Positions 27,900 through 37,656 of a stretch of DNA of 64,000 bases are shown here, one piece after another. A program made the translations under genes and the position numbers. This DNA comes from Paenibacillus sp. BSR1-1 (GTDB lineage Bacteria; Bacillota; Bacilli; Bacillales; Cytobacillaceae). Under the pieces are notes generated by a model that had not been told where the DNA came from, did no database searches, and worked only from the letters and a program-made list of their open reading frames with translations. How positions within the stretch are numbered: the stretch's first letter is position 1; every line of letters starts with the position of its first letter. The DNA is taken from NCBI RefSeq assembly GCF_030403775.1, contig NZ_JAQMWQ010000007.1, forward strand, positions 120,544 through 184,543. The letters are read 5' to 3'.

Positions 27900-28451
27900 T
27901 TATTGGTTTAATAATTTTATAAACTCTTTCATAAAACCCGGAAGATCCGGCCATGCGTGTCCGGAAACGAGATTGCCTTGAACATGGAGGTGATTTTCAA
28001 TAAAGGTTGCCCCAGCCGCTTCCACATCCGGCTTGCAGGCGATATAAGCGGTTAATTCACGGCCTTCCAAGTATTGGCGCACGGTTGTTAACACCTGACC
28101 TGCATGGCAAATCGCCGCTACAGGTTTATTTGATTCAAAAAAGTGAGCGACCACTCTTGGAACATTTTCATTTAAGCGAATGTATTCCGGAGCTCTTCCA
28201 CCTGGAATAATCAGGCCGTCAAATTCGTGCGGATTTACTTCTTCAAAAGCTAACTGTGCTTCAATTAAGTATCCTTTACTTTCCGTATAAGTATCCCATC
28301 CAATGAAGTCATGTACTACCGTTTGCAGCTTCTTCTTTGATGGTGCGGCTATCTGCACATTGTAGCCTTCTTCAAGACAACGAAAATACGGGTAATAAAC
28401 TTCCAATGCCTCTACAGCATCTCCTGCCAGGATTAATACTTTTTTTGACAC
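27900..28451 (-). CDS. DJ-1/PfpI family protein
   Basis: 183 aa. The class I glutamine-amidotransferase-like fold is shown by GLIIPGGRAPEYIR and the nucleophile elbow AAICHAGQVL (Cys near residue 113). Relatives include intracellular proteases, glyoxalases and chaperones, so the activity is not fixed. GTG start after GGGAGT. It stands alone between terminators. Confidence 0.82.
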   Translation of the reverse strand: MSKKVLILAGDAVEALEVYYPYFRCLEEGYNVQIAAPSKKKLQTVVHDFIGWDTYTESKGYLIEAQLAFEEVNPHEFDGLIIPGGRAPEYIRLNENVPRVVAHFFESNKPVAAICHAGQVLTTVRQYLEGRELTAYIACKPDVEAAGATFIENHLHVQGNLVSGHAWPDLPGFMKEFIKLLNQ

Positions 28452-28702
28452 CTTAACGACTCCCTTTCTTAAAATATTAGGCTAGTACCTATATTTATAT
28501 ATTCTTAATAATTCCTTTAATTTCCTTAAATCCAAAAATAATTATCGGACAAAAAGTAGCTTAAACAGGATAAAGGTGCAATTCCAATCTCGGATTGCGG
28601 TGCTTGAAAATAATTAGAGAGTAATAGATGATAACACAAAGAAAAAATGCCTGCCCCCGACATATCACACATCAGTTGCAAGCACAAATCGATTGTTGAA
28701 TT
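28452..28702. other. Spacer without a gene
   Basis: AT-rich 251 bp between the DJ-1 gene start and the permease end. A weak GCAATTCC...GGATTGC stem (about 28580-28600) is the only structure I see. Confidence 0.3.
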
Positions 28703-30067
28703 CTATGCCGTAAATTTTAGATCCTTATCTTTTCTACTTCTATATGAATACAATACAAATAATAGAATAAACCAAAGTGGCGTCAACAATAAGGCTGTGC
28801 GTGTAGCTTGAGCGAACAGCATAATAATGAGAATCGCAGCAAACAAAGTTAGCACAGCATAGTTCATAAATGGTGTAAATGGTGCTTTAAAAGTTGATTT
28901 TTTCTGTAAGTCGGGACGTGTTTTCTTATACCTTACATGACAAATGAGAATGACACCCCAAACCCAAATAAAACAAATCGCACTGATGGTTGTCACGATT
29001 CCAAAAGCTTGCTCCGGGATCAGTTTACTTAAAAGAGCTCCTCCCGTTAAAACAAGCGTAGAAATCATTAATGCATTACTTGGTACATGATTTTTGTTCA
29101 ACTTCACAAAGTTAGCTGGCCCCTGATTCTTTTTGCTTAAATTAAATAGAATCCGGCTTGTGGAGAACATCCCGCTGTTACAAGCAGATGCGGCGGAAGT
29201 TAAGACGACAAAGTTAATAATCCCTGCCGCAATCGGAATCCCGACCAAGCTAAACGTTTTAACGAAAGGACTTTCAGCTGCATTTAGTTGCGTCCAAGGA
29301 TTAATGCATAAAAGGACGATCAAGGCACCAACATAGAAAAATAGAATTCGTAACGGAATTTTGTTAATCGCAGACGGGATGTTTTTTTTCGGATTAGCTG
29401 TTTCCGCTGCCGATACCCCCACTAATTCCACACCGACAAAAGCAAAGACAACCATTTGGAAGGAAAGCAAGAAACCCGAGACCCCATTTGGAAATAGCCC
29501 GCCATGGTTCCAAAGATTCGAAATTGAAACCATTCCAGCCTCTGTCTTGAATCCCATCACCAGCAATACGACCCCAATACCAATTAAGGCGACAATGGTA
29601 ATGACCTTTATTAAGGCAAACCAAAACTCCAATTCTCCAAAAAGCTTCACCGTTAATAGATTCAGTCCTAATAAAATAATTAAGCAAGCAATCGCAGGTA
29701 TCCACTGTGGGATATCAAACCAATAACGAACATATACACCAACTGCAATCACATCAGCCATAGCTGTCATAATCCAACAAAACCAATAGGTCCATCCGGT
29801 GACAAACGCGGCCCGCGGACCGAGATAGTCTTCGGCAATGTCAGTAAAAGATTGATAGCCCGCTTTAGACAGCAGCAGTTCACCAAGCGCTCTCATCACA
29901 AAAAAACAAGCGATTCCAACGATTAAATAGGCAAGTATGATAGATGGCCCTGCCAACTGAATGGCTCTGCCGGACCCTAAAAACAATCCGGTTCCAATGG
30001 TGCCGCCAATGGCGATTAACTGCACGTGGCGATTTTCTAAATTTCGCTTTAATTCTCTTTGTTCCAT
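28703..30067 (-). CDS. Amino acid permease (AAT family), glycine/D-serine/D-alanine type, riboswitch controlled
   Basis: 454 aa, 12 helices. The N-terminus RHVQLIAIGGTIGTGLFLGSGRAIQLAGPSI and the central FVGVELVGVSAAETANPKKNIPSAINK are typical of the CycA/AAT group. A glycine riboswitch with a terminator lies in its leader, so glycine (and probably D-Ala/D-Ser) is the likely substrate. GAGGGAG precedes the start. Confidence 0.88.
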   Translation of the reverse strand: MEQRELKRNLENRHVQLIAIGGTIGTGLFLGSGRAIQLAGPSIILAYLIVGIACFFVMRALGELLLSKAGYQSFTDIAEDYLGPRAAFVTGWTYWFCWIMTAMADVIAVGVYVRYWFDIPQWIPAIACLIILLGLNLLTVKLFGELEFWFALIKVITIVALIGIGVVLLVMGFKTEAGMVSISNLWNHGGLFPNGVSGFLLSFQMVVFAFVGVELVGVSAAETANPKKNIPSAINKIPLRILFFYVGALIVLLCINPWTQLNAAESPFVKTFSLVGIPIAAGIINFVVLTSAASACNSGMFSTSRILFNLSKKNQGPANFVKLNKNHVPSNALMISTLVLTGGALLSKLIPEQAFGIVTTISAICFIWVWGVILICHVRYKKTRPDLQKKSTFKAPFTPFMNYAVLTLFAAILIIMLFAQATRTALLLTPLWFILLFVLYSYRSRKDKDLKFTA

Positions 30068-30135
30068 TTCTATCTCCCTCTCAAATTGATTAAAAATGTT
30101 TCATGTGAAACGTTGAACAAAATAGTAAACTCAAT

Positions 30136-30165
30136 AAAAAAAAGAGACTGGAGTTCCTCCAATCT
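30136..30165 (-). terminator. Leader terminator of the glycine riboswitch
   Basis: Minus-strand stem AGATTGGAG-GAA-CTCCAGTCT followed by C and eight Ts, between the aptamer and the permease start. It is the probable expression platform. Confidence 0.8.
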
Positions 30166-30229
30166 ATTAGGTCTAAGAATAATAAATAATATTTGTTACG
30201 CTAACGATTGTCAGCATATCAAATAATAT

Positions 30230-30350
30230 TTAGTACTCTTCTGTCCTTTTGCCTGAGATTATGAACCCTTCGGCGCCGCGGTATTCCTGCGGTCTCTCCA
30301 GAAGCTGCTCCTGCTATAGTTCGATCCATAGCAATCATAGCTTGCGAAAT
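30230..30350 (-). promoter_or_regulatory. Glycine riboswitch
   Basis: The minus strand shows the conserved core: CTGGAGAGACCG, GCGCCGAAGGG and ATCTCAGGCAAAAGGACAG. One aptamer is clear; I cannot make out a full second one. With the terminator at 30136-30165 and a transporter downstream, an OFF-type switch is plausible. Confidence 0.9.
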
Positions 30351-30636
30351 TATTCATTTTTTTGATTGAGTTTAACTATTGTTGAATAATTTTTAATTTT
30401 AATAGTATTCTTACAATGTGTCAACAACTAAAATTAATCTAATGGCTGATTACATTATCACCTAAATTTTGGTTTCCAGGCTCATGCTTTTCATTCAATG
30501 TTGTTAATGCCCATTTCTCTTAGACCATAAGAGCAAGAATCAGGACGAAATCACTTTACCCTTCTTGTTAAAATGAGGTTTAAGGATACCATCTCATTTA
30601 TATTAGGACTAGGCTAGAAACGGAAAGGATAAGATT
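30351..30636. other. Spacer upstream of adaA
   Basis: AT-rich region holding the riboswitch promoter on one side and the adaA promoter on the other. I found no clear box pair or operator. Confidence 0.3.
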
Positions 30637-31200
30637 ATGAGTAAAATCAATCTTTCATTTGAAGAAATGTGGGAAAAAATTATCGCCTGTGATCGAAAAT
30701 ATGATGGGTTATTTTTTACGGCCGTGAAAACTACAAAAATATATTGTCGCCCATCCTGCAGATCTAGAAAACCCAAAAAAATAAATGTTGAGTTTTACCT
30801 CGATATTAAGGAAGTTGAAAAGGCTGGGTTTCGACCATGCAAAAGATGCCAGCCTGAAGTGGAGCATTCACCTTATACGGGACTTGTGAAAGATGTTATT
30901 ACATTTTTAGTCAATCATTATAAACAAAATCTCGTATTAAAGGATATAGCGGACTTTGTCGGTCTAAGTCCCTATTATCTTGAACGGATATTTAAGCAAG
31001 AAACAATGGAAACTCCACGCACCTATTTAGAAAAAATACGGATAGACAGATCCCTGCATCTACTTAAATTTACCGATCTAACCAACCTGGAGATATGCTA
31101 TGAGGTTGGTTTCCAGAGTCCTTCTAATTTTTACAAGGCATTTCGCAATTTAAAAAATTGTTCACCTAGTGAATATAGAAAAAATAGTAAGGGGCATTAA
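30637..31200 (+). CDS. adaA: Methylphosphotriester-DNA methyltransferase / AraC-type activator
   Basis: 187 aa. The Ada N-terminal zinc domain has the four Cys ligands C37, C41 (YCRPSC) and C68, C71 (CKRC); one of them takes a methyl group from phosphotriesters. An AraC helix-turn-helix pair follows (about 100-185; LKDIADFVGLSPYYLERIFK). Methylation turns it into an activator of the alkylation response. alkA follows three bases after its stop; the adaB-type methyltransferase seen in B. subtilis is not here. Confidence 0.92.
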   Translation: MSKINLSFEEMWEKIIACDRKYDGLFFTAVKTTKIYCRPSCRSRKPKKINVEFYLDIKEVEKAGFRPCKRCQPEVEHSPYTGLVKDVITFLVNHYKQNLVLKDIADFVGLSPYYLERIFKQETMETPRTYLEKIRIDRSLHLLKFTDLTNLEICYEVGFQSPSNFYKAFRNLKNCSPSEYRKNSKGH

Positions 31201-31203
31201 AAA

Positions 31204-32109
31204 ATGAACTGGAATGATTTTGAGACCTACGTTGAAATCTATCCTCCCGAGGAATTCAATTTTAACGAGTGCTTAGTATTTTTAAGCAGATCCAGCCTAG
31301 AACTGCTACATCAAATTAAGGACGGATCTGTATATAAGCTGATTAAAGTAAATAAAATCTTCATTTTGTTGAAAGTTGGATATAATAATCGTTCCATCAT
31401 CGTTGAATTCCCCATAAGTACACCTTCTGAAGAATCTCGAAAACAAGCTGCTGAATACATTTGGGAATGGCTTGATTTAGGTCAAGATTTGGCAGGGTTT
31501 TATGAAATGGCCGCCAAGGATCGTATTTTAAGTAAAATCTCCAATAAATACTACGGTCTGCGGATTATAGGTATTCCTGATTTATTTGAATCGCTAATTT
31601 GGGCTGTAATTGGCCAACAAATCAATCTAACATTTGCTTATAAATTAAAAAAACGTTTTGTTGAGCGATTTGGAGAAAGTCTCACTTTTAATGGGGATAC
31701 CTTTTGGATATTCCCTTCATTTGAAAAAATTGCTTCCATTGATGTTGAGGACTTAAAGAAACTCCAGTTTACTGGAAGGAAGGCTGAATATATCATTGGC
31801 ATCGCTAAGGCCATGAAGAACAGGGACCTGTCGAAGGAAACATTGTTGAATCAGGATTATCATCAAGTGAAAAGAAGATTGACCGAGTTCAGAGGGGTTG
31901 GAGCATGGACTGCGGATTATGTGATGATGAAATGTTTAAACTACAACACTTCCTTTCCAATCGGAGATGCCGGCCTTCATAATGCATTAAAAAGTTTATT
32001 AGGTTTTAAGAGAAAACCTGCCATAGAAGAAATAAAAGAATTCGCTGAAAATTGGGATGGCTGGCAAGCGTATGCTACCTTTTATCTTTGGAGATCGTTA
32101 TATGAATGA
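31204..32109 (+). CDS. alkA: DNA-3-methyladenine glycosylase II
   Basis: 301 aa. An AlkA N-terminal domain precedes the HhH-GPD glycosylase domain (LIWAVIGQQINLTFAYKLKKR; hairpin LTEFRGVGAWTADYVMM near 230; catalytic Asp in FPIGDAG). It removes 3-methyladenine and related lesions. It is in one operon with adaA, as expected for an adaptive response to alkylation. Confidence 0.92.
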   Translation: MNWNDFETYVEIYPPEEFNFNECLVFLSRSSLELLHQIKDGSVYKLIKVNKIFILLKVGYNNRSIIVEFPISTPSEESRKQAAEYIWEWLDLGQDLAGFYEMAAKDRILSKISNKYYGLRIIGIPDLFESLIWAVIGQQINLTFAYKLKKRFVERFGESLTFNGDTFWIFPSFEKIASIDVEDLKKLQFTGRKAEYIIGIAKAMKNRDLSKETLLNQDYHQVKRRLTEFRGVGAWTADYVMMKCLNYNTSFPIGDAGLHNALKSLLGFKRKPAIEEIKEFAENWDGWQAYATFYLWRSLYE

Positions 32110-32180
32110 GATACATCTTTAAAGGAGTCATTTTTTCATCTAAATGACTAACCATTACCTTAGTTTTATTACAAATAATT

Positions 32181-32207
32181 AATCCCATCTGGCATCCAGA
32201 TGGGATT
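32181..32207. terminator. Hairpin between alkA and glsA, same stem as 18394-18420
   Basis: AATCCCATCTG / CAGATGGGATT with a GCATC loop; likely bidirectional terminator between convergent genes. Confidence 0.7.
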
Positions 32208-32210
32208 ACT

Positions 32211-33140
32211 TTAAAACATACTCAGACGATATTTTTTTGATAAAAGTTCCAAAAGTTTAAGTCCGGCCACACTGTTCCCTTTCTCATCCAAGGCAGGACC
32301 GAAAATGCCAATTCCAAATTTACCAGGAACAGCCCCCATGATTCCGCCTGATACGCCACTTTTAGCCGGAATCCCTATTTTGATGGCGAATTCGCCTGAT
32401 GCATTATACATTCCGCACGTTACCATGAAAGTTTTGCAAATTCTTGCTACATCATCAGGCATTATCCGTTTCCCATTAAGAGGGTCCACACCATCCATTG
32501 CAAAAATCATACCGATCCTCGCTAAATTCAAACAATTCATTTCAACAGCACACTGTTTAGTGTACAAATCCAATAAGGTTTCTACATCCTCCGTAATGAT
32601 GTTATGCTGCTTCAGAAAATAGCATAACGCCCGGTTTAGATTAGCCGATTCAAATTCGGAACGGGCTACATTTTCACAGTAACCAATGGAAGAGTCGCCT
32701 GCCAATTCCCGAATAAATACTAATAACCGATTGAACCGCTCCTCCACTGAATCCCCTTTTAACATGTGGGTTACAACAAGTGCTCCAGCATTAATCATTG
32801 GGTTTAAGGGTTTGGCCGGGGCCATTGTTTCCAGCTTGGCAATCGAATTAAACGGGTCTCCCGTCGGCTCCATCCCCACCCGTTCAAATACATAGCGGTA
32901 TCCTCTTTCCATTAAAACAAGAGCTAAGCATATAACCTTTGAAATACTTTGCAGTGTTATCTTTTTATCAATATCTCCCGCTGAGATACATCTTCCGTCT
33001 GGATAATTAATCGCAATGGATAAATCTCCAGGACATGCTTTACCCAGCTCAGGAATATAGTCTGCAACCTTGCCATCTTTTGTATATCTTCTTGCTTCTT
33101 CCACAAATCGTTGTAATTCCTCTGTTTTTTGACACGGCAT
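32211..33140 (-). CDS. glsA: Glutaminase
   Basis: 309 aa, serine-dependent beta-lactamase-fold glutaminase that makes glutamate and ammonia. The Ser-x-x-Lys motif is S65-I-S-K68, and the conserved [10 protein letters not shown] and [12 protein letters not shown] segments are present. No partner transporter is adjacent. Confidence 0.93.
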   Translation of the reverse strand: MPCQKTEELQRFVEEARRYTKDGKVADYIPELGKACPGDLSIAINYPDGRCISAGDIDKKITLQSISKVICLALVLMERGYRYVFERVGMEPTGDPFNSIAKLETMAPAKPLNPMINAGALVVTHMLKGDSVEERFNRLLVFIRELAGDSSIGYCENVARSEFESANLNRALCYFLKQHNIITEDVETLLDLYTKQCAVEMNCLNLARIGMIFAMDGVDPLNGKRIMPDDVARICKTFMVTCGMYNASGEFAIKIGIPAKSGVSGGIMGAVPGKFGIGIFGPALDEKGNSVAGLKLLELLSKKYRLSMF

Positions 33141-33201
33141 TCTTCATCACCCGTAGTAGTTTCTTGGAACTATATCTAAAATATCTTCTTAAAGCCTCAT
33201 C

Positions 33202-33714
33202 TTAATTTTTATTACTTGATAACTCTGTGTTTTTAAATCTATCTGCTATCTTAATTGATTTTTCCACAACGGACTGAAACCCATAGATAATAATTGCCAA
33301 GAATACACATATAAAATACCAGGTACTGTTTTTCATCTTAATAAATTTGACAACTCCAACTTTATTCCCAATGTAAGGCAAAGGAAAAGCGTTAATTAGA
33401 TCCAATACCATATTTGTCATTATGTATTTGGGGAAATTTCCAAAAGTTAATTTAAATATCCAAAGCGTTGCTACAAAATATGGCCCTAATATATAGGTAA
33501 AATCTATTGGGCCAGGTGATAGAGGATTCTTCGTTATCCACCATTTTTTCTTATAGCAGAAAAGACTAAATACACTTAAGATCAAATTGACAAAACTTGC
33601 TACAGGCAAAAACCTAAAAAAACTTCGTTTCCCCATAAAAGGGACGGTTAACCAAGGAAGAATTAATGTTGCTAATGAGAATGCAATTTTTATATTATTC
33701 TTATTCTTACCCAT
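33202..33714 (-). CDS. Conserved hypothetical membrane protein
   Basis: 170 aa with about four to five hydrophobic segments (for example FSLATLILPWLTVPF near the N-terminus, YFICVFLAIIIYGFQ near the end). I recognise no family function. GAAGGAG precedes the start. The direction matches its DUF2071 and glutaminase neighbours but gaps suggest separate units. Confidence 0.65.
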   Translation of the reverse strand: MGKNKNNIKIAFSLATLILPWLTVPFMGKRSFFRFLPVASFVNLILSVFSLFCYKKKWWITKNPLSPGPIDFTYILGPYFVATLWIFKLTFGNFPKYIMTNMVLDLINAFPLPYIGNKVGVVKFIKMKNSTWYFICVFLAIIIYGFQSVVEKSIKIADRFKNTELSSNKN

Positions 33715-33778
33715 TTCGATACTCCTTCAGTTGATATAATCTATTTCATTATTCTATAAAAAACCAAAAATTATGTTT

Positions 33779-34528
33779 TTATTTAATCCGTCTTTTCTTA
33801 ATATTCCAGATCAACGAATCAACGCCTGCAGAGAAATGAGCAATCGGTTTTACTTCAGAAAGGTCAAAATGAAAAGGTGTAAAAAGGGTATTCCTGTCTA
33901 TTTCTACCTCCGCTTTTTGTAACGGCCAAGGCTGATGGTGTATTTCACCGCAATAGATGTTGACTCCGTTAGTTGAACTATAGAGACAATATCGCTCAGT
34001 GAGCCAATGGTCCAGCATTCCCTCCTTTGGAAAATATACCTCCGATACGGGAAAATATTTACCCTTAAATGTGATAAGAGCATTCTCATTGCCTTTACGA
34101 ACACTCTGGCAATGAAAGGATTGTCCTTCTTTTCGAAAAGAAACTTCCGCCGAATGATAGGGTAAATAATACCATCTCTTTGCAATATTTAAGGAAGCCC
34201 AGTTCTGAACATCAATAGACAAAAAATAAATACCGGGTTTGCCATCGCATTTAACATAAGTTCTTACATTGATCTCAGGAAATTTAGGGGTTACGGACAA
34301 AGATGAAATTCCCCGAGGATAGATTCCTTCTAACACGAATAAAATTACACCTAACCAGGCGGAGCCATTATAGGTGTCAATTTGTAAAGAGGAAGGAACA
34401 TGCGGCCGTAATTTTTCAAGCGGAATAGGCCAATGCAAAAACAATAGATTTTTCCATGTTTGTCGCATAATCCAATACTTCGAAGGTAATGGCCAAGGAC
34501 GATGCACAATATCATTCATTATATGCAT
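33779..34528 (-). CDS. DUF2071 family protein, YqjF-like
   Basis: 249 aa. It has the family pattern RPWPLPSKYWIMRQTWKNLLFLHWPI at the N-terminus (split here by eye) and PGIYFLSIDVQNWASLN in the middle. The fold is related to acetoacetate decarboxylase, but no activity is known. GGGGGAT precedes the start. Confidence 0.8.
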   Translation of the reverse strand: MHIMNDIVHRPWPLPSKYWIMRQTWKNLLFLHWPIPLEKLRPHVPSSLQIDTYNGSAWLGVILFVLEGIYPRGISSLSVTPKFPEINVRTYVKCDGKPGIYFLSIDVQNWASLNIAKRWYYLPYHSAEVSFRKEGQSFHCQSVRKGNENALITFKGKYFPVSEVYFPKEGMLDHWLTERYCLYSSTNGVNIYCGEIHHQPWPLQKAEVEIDRNTLFTPFHFDLSEVKPIAHFSAGVDSLIWNIKKRRIK

Positions 34529-34716
34529 GAAAAGATCCCCCTGTTTTTATATGTTCATAGTTTGGTGAAAAATAACAATTTCATACGAACAGGAATACAA
34601 AAAAGCTCAACTATTTTAAAGCATTCCCGTACTTTTTATATGATTTTCCTGTTTTTGGATATACTAGGAATAGTGGATTTCCTTATTGAAAATATGCTGA
34701 GTATGGAGCAATAAAT

Positions 34717-36129
34717 ATGTTGAACATTTTTTATTATTTGACCTTTGCAATGGTAACATTTATATTTTTACTCTTTGTTTTTATGCTTTTTGGGTGGCGT
34801 TGGTTAATGAAGCGAATGGTGAAGCAAATGGGAAAAATTATTTTAACAGACAGTTATCAAGAAAATGTAATGGAGTTGATGCCGGGACTCCGGCATATGG
34901 GCATTCAAAATATGCTTGAAAATAGCTTACGTGCTGAAACAGGCGACGTTCTCCACCGCCCGATGGGGTCTTCAAAAAAATGGCCGCATTTAGATCAGAT
35001 TACTTTTATCCCTGCCCAAACAACACCCTTTCCGATAGACGGAGAAGAAGATGTTGATGTGCAGGTAACCATTGGGCCAAATGCAAAAAAACCTATGAAA
35101 ATAAAAATTCCGCTAATGATCAGCGGGATGGCCTATGGAATCGCCCTTAGTGAAGAAGTGAGACTCTCTTTAGCAGAAGCAGCTAATAATGCAGGAACCG
35201 CCATTAATTCTGGTGAAGGGGGAGTCTTACCTGAGGAGCTAGATGCAGCCGGAAAGTATATTTTACAGTTCTCCAAAACAAAATGGGCAAAGGAAGAAGA
35301 AGTAATTAAGCGGGCAGATATGATAGAAGTTAAGTTAGGACAAGGTGCATTATTCGGGACGGGCGGTAAAATTTCTCCTAAAAATTTAACAGGTCGTGCC
35401 CGTGAAGTGATGGGATTAAAGGAAAATGAGGATGCTGTAATTTATGATAATTTTGTTGAAAATCAAACGCTGGACGACTTGAAAGAACTTGTTGATGAGC
35501 TTCGGGGCCTGACAGGTGGTGTTCCTATTGGGGTAAAAATGGGGGCTGGCGGGAAAATCGAAGAAGATATTGATCATTTAATTTATATGGGTGTTGATTA
35601 TATTGCCATTGATGGCGGACAAGCGGCCACACTAGGTGCCCCGCCTATTTTATCTGACGATATTGGAATCCCAACTCTGCATGCGATTGTCAGAGCTGTC
35701 AATCATCTAGAAAAGAGAAACATGAAGGGAAAAATAAGTTTAATTGCCTGTGGAGGCCTTCTAGTACCAGGACACTTTTTAAAAGTGCTCGCCCTCGGAG
35801 CCGATGCTGTATATGTTGGCTCCGCTATGTTATTTGCCGTCTCACATCCTCAATCCTTGAATGCCATGCCGTTTGAACCTCCTACACAAGTTGTTTGGAA
35901 TCAAGGGAAATACAAGGATCAATTTAAGATTGAGGAAGGGGTAAAATCTGCGGAGAAATTCTTAACCGCAAGTACAGAAGAAATAAAAATGGCATTAAGA
36001 GCAATGGGAAAACGCTCTTTAAAAGAGTTATCAAAAAAGGATCTGGTTTCTTATGATGAATTGACCGCCAAAATGACCGGAATTCCTTTTTCGTTTGAAC
36101 CATGGGAAAACAAACAAATGGAGTCATAA
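34717..36129 (+). CDS. FMN-binding glutamate-synthase-family protein, copy 1
   Basis: 470 aa. One N-terminal membrane helix (about 5-27) is followed by a glutamate-synthase central/FMN-binding TIM barrel: MISGMAYGIALSEEVRLSLAEAA, AINSGEGGVLPEE, EVKLGQGALFG, GVPIGVKMGAGGKIEEDI and ACGGLLVPGHFLKVLALGADAVYVGS. The Fe-S cluster and glutaminase parts of GltB are absent, so it is not a complete glutamate synthase; its acceptor is unknown. Copy 2 follows 57 bases later and is very similar throughout. Confidence 0.85.
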   Translation: MLNIFYYLTFAMVTFIFLLFVFMLFGWRWLMKRMVKQMGKIILTDSYQENVMELMPGLRHMGIQNMLENSLRAETGDVLHRPMGSSKKWPHLDQITFIPAQTTPFPIDGEEDVDVQVTIGPNAKKPMKIKIPLMISGMAYGIALSEEVRLSLAEAANNAGTAINSGEGGVLPEELDAAGKYILQFSKTKWAKEEEVIKRADMIEVKLGQGALFGTGGKISPKNLTGRAREVMGLKENEDAVIYDNFVENQTLDDLKELVDELRGLTGGVPIGVKMGAGGKIEEDIDHLIYMGVDYIAIDGGQAATLGAPPILSDDIGIPTLHAIVRAVNHLEKRNMKGKISLIACGGLLVPGHFLKVLALGADAVYVGSAMLFAVSHPQSLNAMPFEPPTQVVWNQGKYKDQFKIEEGVKSAEKFLTASTEEIKMALRAMGKRSLKELSKKDLVSYDELTAKMTGIPFSFEPWENKQMES

Positions 36130-36186
36130 TTGTTCACCCCTTCGATCCGACTTTCTCATTTTCTGTAATAATGGAGAAAACTGACT

Positions 36187-37596
36187 ATGGCAAACTTATT
36201 TTTTTATTTGACTTTTGCAATGATGTCCCTTCTATTTGTCGTGCTTATATTCATGCTCGTTGGTTGGCGTTGGATTATGAAAATAATAGTGAAAAAGGCA
36301 GGGAAAATCATTTTAACGGACAGTTATCAAGAAAATATTATCGAACTGATGCCGGGACTTCGGCATATGGGCATTCAAAATATGCTAGAAAATAGCTTGC
36401 GTGCTGAAACAGGAGCAGTCCTTTTTCGCCCGCTTGGCGGTTCTTCAAAAAAATGGCCGCATTTGGAGCCCATTACTTTTATCCCCGCTCAAACCTCTCC
36501 ATTTCCAGTTGATGGTGAAGCAGAGGTAGATGTTGCCGTGACCATTGGGCCAAATGCAAAAAAACCAATGGAAATAAAAATTCCACTTATGATTAGTGGA
36601 ATGGCATTTGGGATTGCACTTAGTGAACAAGCAAGGCTTTCATTGGCAGAAGCGGCCCAAAAAACAGGAACTGCAATAAACTCTGGGGAAGGTGGAATAT
36701 TACCTGAAGAATTAAAAACTGCCGGAAAGTATATTTTACAGTTTTCAAAAACAGAATGGGCAAAGGATGAAAATGTAATTAAACGTGCTGACATGATTGA
36801 AATTAAATTAGGTCAGGGCGCGTTAGCAGGAATGGGCAAAAAAATCCCACCGGAGAGTTTAAAAGGTCGTGCACGTGAAGTAATGGGACTTAAGGAAAAT
36901 CAGGAAGCGATCATTCATGAACATTTTTGTGAAAATCAAACACTTGTAGATTTAAAGCTGCTTCTGGAGGAACTTCGCGTCATATCAGGTGGCGTTCCAA
37001 TCGGTGTCAAAATTGGTGCAGGTGGAAAAATTGAAGAAGATATTGATCATTTACTCTTTATGGGGGTTGACTTTATTGCCATTGACGGCGGGCAAGCAGC
37101 CATGCACGGGGCACCGCCTATTTTATTTGATGACTTTGGGATCCCGACCTTGCATGCGGTAGTTAGAGCCGCTAATCATCTAGAAAAAAGAAACATGAAG
37201 GGAAAGATTAGTTTAATCGTTTCAGGAGGGCTTTTGGTCCCGGGTCATTTCTTAAAAGTTCTTGCCCTCGGAGCCGACGCTGTCTATCTAGGCTCTTCCA
37301 TGTTGTTTGCTCTTGCACATGATCAAGTGTTGAATGCACTTCCATTTGAACCGCCTACACAGGCTATTTGGTATGACGGGAAGTTCAAGGATCAATTTAA
37401 GGTTGAAGATGGGGTAAAAGCAGCGGAAAAATTCTTAACAGCAAGTACAGAAGAAATAAAAATGGCATTAAGAGCAATGGGAAAACGCTCTTTAAAAGAG
37501 TTGTCAAGAAAGGATTTAGTGTCCTATGATGAATTGACCGCTAAAATGATTGGAATTCCGTTTTCCTTTGAACCATGGGAAGACAAACAAGTGTAA
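36187..37596 (+). CDS. FMN-binding glutamate-synthase-family protein, copy 2
   Basis: 469 aa. Same architecture as copy 1, with long identical stretches (for instance LMPGLRHMGIQNMLENSL and EEIKMALRAMGKRSLKEL) and one residue inserted after the RPLGG motif. This is a tandem duplication. Conserved residues of the FMN site appear intact in both copies. Probably one operon. Confidence 0.85.
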   Translation: MANLFFYLTFAMMSLLFVVLIFMLVGWRWIMKIIVKKAGKIILTDSYQENIIELMPGLRHMGIQNMLENSLRAETGAVLFRPLGGSSKKWPHLEPITFIPAQTSPFPVDGEAEVDVAVTIGPNAKKPMEIKIPLMISGMAFGIALSEQARLSLAEAAQKTGTAINSGEGGILPEELKTAGKYILQFSKTEWAKDENVIKRADMIEIKLGQGALAGMGKKIPPESLKGRAREVMGLKENQEAIIHEHFCENQTLVDLKLLLEELRVISGGVPIGVKIGAGGKIEEDIDHLLFMGVDFIAIDGGQAAMHGAPPILFDDFGIPTLHAVVRAANHLEKRNMKGKISLIVSGGLLVPGHFLKVLALGADAVYLGSSMLFALAHDQVLNALPFEPPTQAIWYDGKFKDQFKVEDGVKAAEKFLTASTEEIKMALRAMGKRSLKELSRKDLVSYDELTAKMIGIPFSFEPWEDKQV

Positions 37597-37609
37597 GGTT
37601 CCATTTTCA

Positions 37610-37634
37610 GGAGAGAACAATGTATTGTTCTCCC
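37610..37634 (+). terminator. Hairpin after the duplicated genes
   Basis: GAGAACAAT-GT-ATTGTTCTC stem; no T-run, so termination is uncertain. Confidence 0.45.
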
Positions 37635-37656
37635 CTAATGAGGCAGCCACTATTTA

